The position numbers were made by a program, and so were the translations under genes. The notes below the pieces were generated by a model, which worked only from the letters and a program-made list of their open reading frames with translations, was not told the DNA's origin and ran no database searches. From Tricholoma matsutake (lineage: Eukaryota; Basidiomycota; Agaricomycetes; Agaricales; Tricholomataceae), in the NCBI GenBank assembly GCA_026075535.2, contig AP026541.1:9858001-9922000 (forward strand): a stretch of 64,000 nt of DNA, given 5' to 3'. Below are positions 56,877 to 64,000 of the stretch, piece after piece. How positions within the stretch are numbered: position 1 is the first letter of the stretch; every line of letters starts with the position of its first letter.

Positions 56877-58598
56877 TCACGGACAGTGTCCACTCTCCGA
56901 GCCCAGCGGGTTAGGTAGTACCGGAGTTGGGGCACGCGATGGCGGCCTCGATGCGTACGGAGACCCATACGGCGCCTGATTATACCTGCTCGTATCCACC
57001 ATCTCCGAAAAATGGGCGTCACCCAAATGTCCGTGGCCATATTCATGAACAATTCCATGTCCCAGCCCATTCTCGTTCCCAGCAGCCCCACTCACTTCGA
57101 CGCCCCCGAGGCCAAGGGCACTCGTGATGACACGCGGACTACTGAACGGGGATGGTTTTTTCCTCCCGAATTGACCTAGAATAGGATCGTCCTTTTCCAC
57201 GGGAGAGCCGAGGAATGGGGGAGCTTTGCTGGTGTTTCCGGATTGTTCTGTTACGAGGATGACGGGGTCATTACTCGGGGGCCGGTTGTATATCCACGTC
57301 GCGCTGAGGACGGTAGACGCGCCGATGATGAAGGAGGGAGTGATGTGAAAGTCGAACAGGGCCACGGAGGCGAGGAAGGAAAAGACGATGGATAGAGACG
57401 TGGCGAAGCCCTTGAGGATGTTATCCGAGTACTTGATGACGACGGCTGTGACGAGGCCACCAAAGACCTGGATAGCGACGGTCGCCCATGCCCAACCTCC
57501 AAAGTTGCGGAAAAAGTCTGCGAAAAAGCCTTCCGAGTTGACGGGCTTGTAGTAGATGATAGGCAGCAGGGCGGGAATGAGGGAGAAGAGGGAGAGTTGT
57601 ACGTTGCGCACCCAGAGGTCTGCACGTGAGTTTTTGAGGACCATCTCAAAGTACACGCCTGCCAGGCCGGAAGTGAAGCATGCTGCAGTGACGGCGCCAA
57701 AGCCTTTGAGTGGATTCATGAGGTGTACATGAAAGTCAGTTGCACTGCCAACGGTTGTTTGCTTGGGAGCAGTATGACCAGTTGAGGCAGTCTGAATTTG
57801 GACAATACCAACACCAATTGCCAGAAAAAAGAGAGAAATCCATTTTGCAGAAGTAAGCTTCTTCCGAAGAAGAATGACGGAGAAGGCGGCGGTGGTGAGG
57901 ATTTTCATCTGGTACGTAACTTGGAAAGATGCGACAGGGAGATTGCTGATAGCGACGAATTGTAGAGAGTTTTGAATGACGTAGAGGATGGCGGGAATAG
58001 AAAGTTTCCAACAGTCTGGGCTGAAAATCTCACCGCAAAGGGACCAGAAAGGAGCTGTCCAAGGCCAAGGTAGACAACTAATGGCACCCAAGAAGGATTT
58101 GCGGTGCCAGGGCGTCTCAGCTACCTCGGGTACTCTAGATAGGGCAATAAAGAAAGATATTGAACCCTTGAGAAGTTCATTCATGAGGACAGCGGATGCC
58201 GGGGAATAAGATAGAGCGGGGGGAGTAGAGACGCGTGACTGATGCATGACGATAGAGAGTGCTGCGTTCTGTACAGCCAACGTGACGAGACTTTTAAGAG
58301 GTTGAGTTGAGAGAGAGAGAGAGAGAGAGCGGTAACAAAGTAGAAGAACTCACGAGAGGTATTTAAGTGGGATTCCAAATATTGTTGGTAGAGATGTATC
58401 TGAATGATGAAGAAGGCCATTTGGAAAAGTTGGACTGATTTGTTTCTCTGGATAAAAGAGAGAAGCAGAAGGAAGAATGGGAGACAGGCGAGGAGAAGAA
58501 CGTTGTTGAGGTCGAACTGTAGGTAGAGGACGATGGTGCATATCAGGAGAAGAAGGCATTGAAGGCGAAGCTAGCCTGGAAGTAATAATATGAGCCAT
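56877..58598 (-). CDS. Nucleotide-sugar transporter (SLC35A-type, UDP-sugar)
   Basis: Exons 58598-58354 and 58290-56877, intron 58291-58353 with a long (CT)n tract before the acceptor; 552 aa. The join gives KYLS-LVTLAVQNAALSIVM, the first helix of SLC35A transporters. Family hallmarks: SIPAILYVIQNSLQFVAISNL, VTYQMKILTTAAFSV, GLAGVYFEMVLKNS, VIKYSDNILKGFATSLSIV. About ten membrane helices, then a Pro/Gly/His-rich C-terminal tail (about 120 residues) and an 80-residue Pro/Ser-rich N-terminus. Likely carries a UDP-sugar (UDP-galactose or UDP-GlcNAc) into the Golgi; substrate not decidable from sequence. The start could also be an upstream ATG 27 codons earlier. Confidence 0.88.
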
Positions 58599-59242
58599 TA
58601 CAGCGTTTGGCTGTGGCAATCCACTGGACGAAGCGTAGGGTACAAATTTAAATTCACACGCGTTGACTACGTATATCACATGATCATTATCAACTATAAA
58701 CTATACGTGGTAACCTGTAAACTTTCAATTTCAATTTTAATCCAAAAATGAAAATAAAATAAAAATAAAGATAAAAATATTTTAGAGCCTCAGCCTCGCC
58801 TTTTATCTCTCCATCCGTACCCAACCATAGTATATCCATCATGCTCCAAAGAGCAACGGGGGTACGTTCCTTTACCAGGTTTATCTTCATAGGCTCTCCA
58901 CCAAGACAAAACTCACCACAAAATATGTGAGACCCTCCAGGTGATCTTGCATCCTAGCCCCTCAACCAAAGGGAAGAGCAATCAGCATAGATTGTTTTTG
59001 AGATTCCCCTCGCATATTGCAAAGTTCTTCTTCGACGTTTGTCTGGACCATCCATCCTTAAAAAGGAAGCCACTAAAGTGAGCCAGCCAGAGGACAGATA
59101 GTAATTAGACGCCGTTTGTAAAGAAAGAAAAAAAAAAATGTTCAAGTTTAAGTAGTCAAGTCCGGATAGTGCCGATCTGAGTTTGAAATGAATTGGAATA
59201 ATTTCCTTGCCAAAAAAGTTTCAGCGAACGTCGTGTCGTGCA
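58599..59242. other. Divergent promoter region, transporter and MRP51
   Basis: 644 bp between two divergent starts; AT-rich (a poly-A-like block near 58740-58780). Short frames on both strands show no gene-like features. Confidence 0.5.
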
Positions 59243-60649
59243 ATGGCAACGGCGGCGGTCGCATCTTCAGTGAAAAACCAAACTTCCCCTTCTCCATTCG
59301 CTGAACTTTTACGTCGTTCCCGTTTTTCCAGATATGACCCCGCCATTCGCCAAACATTCCGCAGTGCTCCTCCCAACGCACACAGAGGCGATTGGGGGCT
59401 CAAGCGGCCCATCGCTCTCAGACGTCGAAACTCTTTCATCACCATCAACGGCCCATTCGAGCGTCACTCACAATACATAGAATGGAACAACGCAGAGAGC
59501 GAAGTACGCTTTATCCGTGCATTCCAAGAAATGGACATCACTCCCCGTATCATGCATCACACCCCATGGCACGACGTCGTGGGCAATGCTGAGTTCCGCC
59601 CACTTTTGGATTCAGAGTTTTGTCCTGGAGAAGGCTATGAGATGAATGAAGCTGCGAAATTGGATATACAGAAGAAAAATATGACTCTCGACCTCACTGG
59701 GTTGGGAAATCGAGGACCGGGGAAGTATAATGCATCTCGTGGTCCCCCACAAAGGGATGTTTCGGGGCAGGTAACAGAAAACCTCGAAGCAATGTCCACC
59801 AAACAATTCTCGCGTTACCTCCGCAAACTACGCAAACTGCGTCCTGAATTCAAAGCATATCTCGAACAGTCAGCCCAATCCACTGACACATCCCTTTACG
59901 CACTAGCACAGAATCACGAAGTGGGCCACCACCGAAAATTCATACGACAGCACCTCGTAAAAGAGTTTTCCTCTATCGACTCTACCAACATCAAAATAGA
60001 ACCACAGCCACACCCAAACGCCGGTCTCTTGTACGCCCGCCCTACAACACTCGATACGCGGATGCACGCTACACCCCAACCCGGTATTCTCCTCAACGTC
60101 CTCAACACCCAAGACAATGGGCGATTCTCCCAGTCCTCAGCCCACGTCGAACAGAAGTACGTGGCGAGCTTCGGAGGTTTCACTGCTGTCATCCCTAAAT
60201 CGGGTGCGGATGGTAAACGGCCTTTGTTGGATACGTACTCGGAGACGGGGGTGGATCTGGGTAGGGTAGAAGAAAGCGTGGTGAATATGCGTCCGGCGTG
60301 GGTGGATTTGGTGTCCCCGCCAAAGGTGGTTGGCCGCCGTCCTCAGCGTTTGGATGATGTGAAGTTGGAGGTGCATTTGTCGTCGGATGGGGTGCAGTTT
60401 GTGAATGATAATCCCTATCCGCCGGGGTCTACAGAGTATAATGCATGTAGTCCGACGTCGGGCAAGGGGCATTTGGTGCAGAGAATGAAGCCCGTGATGT
60501 TGCAGCCCTCCCCGTTGCCAATTAGGCCGTTGGCGTCGCCCACGTCGGCGGGTATGATGCCTGAGACGAGTAGGAACCAGTTGCTTGGCAGGTTGAAGTC
60601 TATGGTGTCCCCAGGGGTTCCTGTGGATGCAAGTGCAGACAATTTATAA
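59243..60649 (+). CDS. MRP51: Mitochondrial ribosomal small-subunit protein, Mrp51-like
   Basis: 468 aa, intronless. ATG at 59243 (MATAAVASS); an upstream frame extension begins with TTG only. The conserved N-terminal block FAELLRRSRFSRYDPAIRQ..HRGDWGLKRPIALRRRNSFITI fits the Mrp51 (mitoribosome 37S subunit) family, followed by AEVRFIRAFQEMD-like SEVRFIRAFQEMDI. A basic, helical middle (RYLRKLRKLRPEFKAYLEQ) and a less conserved C-terminus follow. It helps translate mitochondrially encoded respiratory-chain subunits. The N-terminal basic/Ser stretch can be a mitochondrial targeting signal. The last about 320 bp plus the 3' flank are duplicated at 61665-62057. Confidence 0.85.
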   Translation: MATAAVASSVKNQTSPSPFAELLRRSRFSRYDPAIRQTFRSAPPNAHRGDWGLKRPIALRRRNSFITINGPFERHSQYIEWNNAESEVRFIRAFQEMDITPRIMHHTPWHDVVGNAEFRPLLDSEFCPGEGYEMNEAAKLDIQKKNMTLDLTGLGNRGPGKYNASRGPPQRDVSGQVTENLEAMSTKQFSRYLRKLRKLRPEFKAYLEQSAQSTDTSLYALAQNHEVGHHRKFIRQHLVKEFSSIDSTNIKIEPQPHPNAGLLYARPTTLDTRMHATPQPGILLNVLNTQDNGRFSQSSAHVEQKYVASFGGFTAVIPKSGADGKRPLLDTYSETGVDLGRVEESVVNMRPAWVDLVSPPKVVGRRPQRLDDVKLEVHLSSDGVQFVNDNPYPPGSTEYNACSPTSGKGHLVQRMKPVMLQPSPLPIRPLASPTSAGMMPETSRNQLLGRLKSMVSPGVPVDASADNL

Positions 60650-60840
60650 TTGTTTAGCTCAAGGGGTTCCATTGGATAATATGATGGCTGCAGTTGGCTA
60701 CTTCTAATTCATGATTTTACTGGGATATGTATAGGTGTTACAAATGTGAGAGCCAATAAGAAAGTGTGTAATGTCTCAGTCTGAGTCCAGCAGAATTCTA
60801 AACAATAATGTTGATCTTCTCATCCTCCCTAAGTGCTGCA

Positions 60841-61555
60841 TCATTCATAGTTTGCTGCATGATATAGTCTTGGTGACGCAGTGAAAGAAATGGAGGGAAG
60901 GAGACTCACATGATAAGGGGGAGGGGGACTTGCCTTGGTAAGTTGGGCTGACACATTCCCACCGCTGACACCACTGCCACCACCAAAACCAACACCCCCA
61001 CCACGGCAGCAGATTGCTGTCCAAACCGATGCTACCCACAACTCAAAGGACTCAAGAAGTTGGTGAAAACTGCCAAAGTAGCCAAGGTTTTTACCCATAG
61101 ACAGTTGGGTGGCAAAGTGATAAAATGCCTGTTCCAAAAGGATGAAAATAACAGTGGTGATGATGATTATGGCAAAAACAACAAGGCCCCATGGAACATG
61201 GGAGGCTAGGGACATAACGTCTTCAGCTTGAACTATACCAATGACTCATAAGTGCAAATTTGTGTAATAGGAGAGCCAACTTACTATAGGTCATGACTAT
61301 TGAGATGAGGGAGGCATTGAAGCACATGTACTCGATTGCAACATACGATTGGTCTTTTATAAATGGGGAGAATAGCGCAGGGCGAATGAAGTTCAGTGCC
61401 AATCCTAATGCTCTAAGGGCAATGCAGGTAGTAGACTGTGGATCCTGAGTCATCGGGATGAGGAGAAGCAAGAATGCTGAGGTGTAGATTGTTATGTGGA
61501 GAAACAGTAGGCAAAGCTTTTTGGCAGTATAAGTGGGGGTTGCCATGTGTTCCAT
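60841..61555 (-). CDS. Small multi-helix membrane protein, unknown family
   Basis: Exons 61555-61285 and 61232-60841, intron 61233-61284 (GTAAGT..GGTATAG); 220 aa. Hydrophobic segments: KLCLLFLHITIYTSAFLLLLI (about 11-31), ALRALGLALNFI, FNASLISIVMTYI and GLVVFAIIIITTVIFILL (about 108-125), followed by a Gly-rich stretch (GGGVGFGGGSGVSGG). A further GTGAGT donor after PPPPYH allows an alternative end. The gene lies between the two copies of the MRP51 3' end, on the opposite strand. I do not recognise the family. An alternative start lies 3 codons downstream. Confidence 0.55.
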
Positions 61556-61664
61556 TGTTTGTCGAATGGGTGGAAAATGAAAGGAAAAAGGGTTCGGTGG
61601 CAATGATCGATATCGATGGCCTGGGGAACAAACAGCAGCACACAGAGATCGATGTCGTTGTTTA

Positions 61665-62057
61665 GTTGGCCGCCGTCCTCAGCGTTTGGATGATGTGAAG
61701 TTGGAGGTGCATTTGTCGTCGGATGGGGTGCAGTTTGTGAATGATAATCCCTATCCGCCGGGGTCTACAGAGTATAATGCATGTAGTCCGACGTCGGGCA
61801 AGGGGCATTTGGCGCAGAGAATGAAGCCCGTGATGTTGCAGCCCTCCCCGTTGCCCATTAGGCCGTTGGCGTTGCCCACGTCGGCGGGTATGATGCAGGA
61901 ACCAGTTGCTTGGCAGGTTGAAGTCTATGGTGTCCCCGGTGGTTCCTGTGGATGCAAGTGCGGACAATTTATAATTGTTCCACTCAAGGGGTTCCGTCGC
62001 ATAATACGATGGCTTCTCTACCTGCAGTTGGCTACTTCTAATTCATGATTTTACTGG
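61665..62057 (+). pseudogene. Duplicated 3' end of MRP51
   Basis: Direct repeat of 60329-60723 (about 390 bp), starting GTTGGCCGCCGTCCTCAG. It covers the last about 107 codons and about 70 bp of 3' flank, with an 11-bp deletion after GGTATGATGC that shifts the frame, several substitutions and a 9-bp insertion (CTTCTCTAC-like) near 62010. It has no promoter or N-terminal part, so it is a pseudogene fragment. Confidence 0.92.
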
Positions 62058-62503
62058 ATTCTAAGGATATATACTAGGTGTGTAAGTTACTTGAAAAGCA
62101 AAAAAGTGGCCAGTGAGTCTGCCATATTTTGGAACAGCTGGCGGGTTGACTCGGCGTAGACTTCAGTATTTTGGAGCGGGACGGAATGGAGATGATAGAA
62201 AGCCGAATGCAAGATAAGTGTCCGAGGGGCTGAAATTGCCTCCCAAAATCCTACATGAAAACGCATTTGTTCATAACATAATATTGTCTCGTTCGCTTTA
62301 CTTCTCTAGCAGCATTGCTATCTCAGACACTGGAATGTCATCATCAGCAATCTCCAAAGAACAGCCGTGAAGTATACACACCGTAATAACCATCCTTGCC
62401 GCGTTTTCGTTAAACATCGGACTGGCAGGGAGTACTAAAATCAATGCATCTGGTGCAGAATACGAAACGGTCCCAAAGTGATAACGACACAAAAAAGGAT
62501 TGC
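62058..62503. other. Intergenic region 3' of HYPK-like gene
   Basis: 446 bp. A minus-strand frame (62298-62492, 64 codons) reads through HYPK 3' sequence; no domain seen, and it is not reported as a gene. Confidence 0.4.
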
Positions 62504-62888
62504 TCAGGACGTAATGAGCGATCTTATCGTCTTATTCAGATCTCCCCCTTGCTCCGCTAGCGCTTTCTCTGCTTGCACCCTCGGAATCTCGAATTCATGG
62601 ACCTACCCCAGTATATATAAATGAGAGTATTAAAAAATTAGACTTGAAAGTTGGAAACACACAATGAGGTCGATGTCCTCGCGTTTGAGGGTAGATGCGG
62701 AAGGGTCTTTGGTTGCTTTTGTAGGTGGTTTTTCGAGAATGCCGCCTGCGCGGTAGGCTTCCTCCATTTTGCCTTTGGAGTAGGAGAACCCGTCACCGTA
62801 CTATCGACGTACAACGGTGACTGACGTTAAATTGAATAGAGAAAGAACTCACATTCATGATGACTTCGGGCTCTGGACGACCATTCAT
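62504..62888 (-). CDS. HYPK-like UBA-domain protein
   Basis: Three short exons, 62888-62853, 62800-62663 and 62602-62504, introns 62801-62852 and 62603-62662; 90 aa with consistent phases. The C-terminal 45 residues (REDIDLIVHEFEIPRVQAEKALAEQGGDLNKTIRSLI) match the UBA-like domain of HYPK, a ribosome-linked partner of N-terminal acetyltransferase A with chaperone activity. The N-terminal half is short and charged (GDGFSYSKGKMEEAYRAGG). Each exon is below 50 codons, so ORF scans miss it. Splice sites are all GT..AG. Confidence 0.8.
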
Positions 62889-62965
62889 TATGGAAGGAGT
62901 TAGACCGTCACGTGTTACTTATTCGTGTAGTGGTTGTTATGCCGTGTTGACGCGTCTTTTTCTTG
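62889..62965. promoter_or_regulatory. Bidirectional promoter, HYPK-like and WD40 genes
   Basis: Only 77 bp separate the two start codons, so both core promoters and 5' leaders must lie in or overlap this interval and the first exons. Contains GTCACGTGTTAC (62908-62919) with a CACGTG E-box core (bHLH-type site, inferred). Confidence 0.6.
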
Positions 62966-64000
62966 ATGCTGTCGATATCGACGACTGGGGCGCTCAGTAT
63001 CCTCGATTCTACCACCATCAAACGAAACCCAGCTTCAGTTCCGTCTTGTATAGCTCTTATTCACAAAACCATCGCGTCTTCTTGGTCTTTTGACAATGCA
63101 TTTCTCTTCATCGCATCGCCCAAAATCATTCATCGTTATGATCCGTCCTCAAATTTTATCAAAGACTTGTACTGCACTACTGATGAAGGGCCTATCTCCG
63201 ACATTTTGTCAAAAGACCAAGGGTCTTTGATATTCAGTGCAGGAAACAATGTTCATGTTCTGGAATGCGGCTCTACTCCCAAGATCTCACAAACATTCGA
63301 TGCTCACAAAAGCCCAATCACCTCGTTATCACTCTCGAACGACTCTAGCCTTCTTTCTTCAACATCTTCAACTGCAGCTCACATACACAATCTCTCCCTG
63401 GGATCACACACCGTCCTAAAAGGTCTACCGTTGGGTGGCCAGTCTATCAGCACATCCGCATTTCATCCACAGTTACGAACAAGGCTCCTTCTTGGAATTG
63501 GGAAACAGCTCGTCGTATATGATACTACGCGACCGTCTGGGCCAATAAAAACTATACTTCTGAGTGAGACGAGTTCTGGAGATATAGTAGCCATCAGTTG
63601 TAGCCCGTTCAGCAAAACCCTTGTGGCAGTGGCGACTACAGGTGGGAGTGTTGGGTTAGTTGATCTCGAGAAGGAGAAGGGGTGAGTGGTCATTTCGTTG
63701 GCCTCGTCACTGTTAATCTGTTTCGTAGACTGTTCCGTACCCTCAGTCTCAAGGTCCCGCTTACCTCGCTGGAATTCTCTCCCGAAGGCGCAGCTATATA
63801 CGCAGGTACGGAAAACGGAAAACTCTTCATCGTTGATCTCCGTGCACTAGATAAACCGCCAAAAACTATTATTATCAGCGATGCTGGTTCCCGTATAGAA
63901 ACTATGAGTGTTCAGGTGTGTTGTTTCAACAGTTCATCTCAGTAATAACTGAAGGCTCATATAACACAGAAAAAGACAAAAGGTGGCGTAGATCCTAACG
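62966..64000 (+). CDS. WD40-repeat protein, possibly NEDD1-like (3' end off window)
   Basis: ATG 62966 (MLSISTTGALSILD). Exons 62966-63681, 63729-63915 and 63970 onward; introns 63682-63728 (GTGAGT..TCGTAG) and 63916-63969. At least 304 residues are visible. WD40-like strands recur: SPITSLSLSNDSSLLSS.., GDIVAISCSPFSKTLVAVATTGGSVGLVDL, and VPLTSLEFSPEGAAIYAGTENGKLFIVDLR. The order recalls NEDD1-type centrosomal or spindle-pole proteins, but that is a weak impression. The gene continues off the window. Confidence 0.75.

Noticed and set aside
62298..62492. 64-codon minus-strand frame downstream of HYPK
   Set aside because: Reads through the spliced gene's 3' end; no domain or homologue features.

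Overview
The window looks like an agaricomycete (mushroom-type basidiomycete) chromosome. Evidence: short GT-AG introns of about 50-90 bp, single-copy fungal genes (ELP3, MDM12, an MRP51-type gene, a Ynd1-type apyrase), and chromodomain Ty3/gypsy, hAT, Tc1/mariner, pogo and CACTA-like remnants. No rRNA, tRNA, CRISPR array or bacterial-type operon was seen. All introns were placed by eye.

Layout. (1) 1-6.5 kb: a 5'-truncated M16 peptidase fragment, a decayed repetitive gene of unknown function, a TA-flanked hairpin MITE and the 3' half of a gypsy element (C). (2) 6.5-44.7 kb: nested transposons. A TE-associated gene (6.17-6.48 and 44.68-45.13 kb) is split by gypsy element A (LTRs 6478-6660 and 44492-44674). 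The gag of A is split by a 27.6-kb element (15634-43278) that has CAC-type ends, a 3-bp TCA duplication and two inverted arms of about 6.4-6.8 kb around a 6-kb core. The left arm carries gypsy element B (19269-27661, perfect AGAAG duplication). The core holds a CACTG MITE inside a foldback element, and a pogo transposase relic. A 426-bp solo LTR also interrupts the reverse transcriptase of A. (3) 45.1-49.5 kb: a Tc1/mariner transposase relic and two hAT-type elements with 8-bp duplications. (4) 50-64 kb: normal gene-dense euchromatin with apyrase, MDM12, ELP3, a nucleotide-sugar transporter, an MRP51-type gene, a small membrane-protein gene, a HYPK-like gene and a WD40 gene.

How the parts relate. 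The euchromatic genes are housekeeping: ER-mitochondria tethering, tRNA wobble modification, mitochondrial translation, Golgi nucleotide and sugar traffic, and N-terminal acetylation or chaperoning. ELP3 and MDM12 converge; HYPK and the WD40 gene diverge from a 77-bp gap. In the TE region, removing each insertion plus one copy of its target duplication restores a continuous reading frame at three levels: the host gene, gag of A, and RT of A. This fixes the order of insertion.

The most unusual signals are three. Gypsy B has five short hairpins with different stems but one shared 5-nt loop in its predicted RNA leader. It also has a 12-nt match between its primer-binding site and its predicted transcript 5' end, 32 nt from a TATA box, as expected for self-primed (Tf1/sushi-type) reverse transcription. 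The third is the giant inverted-arm element itself, with paired cargo genes.
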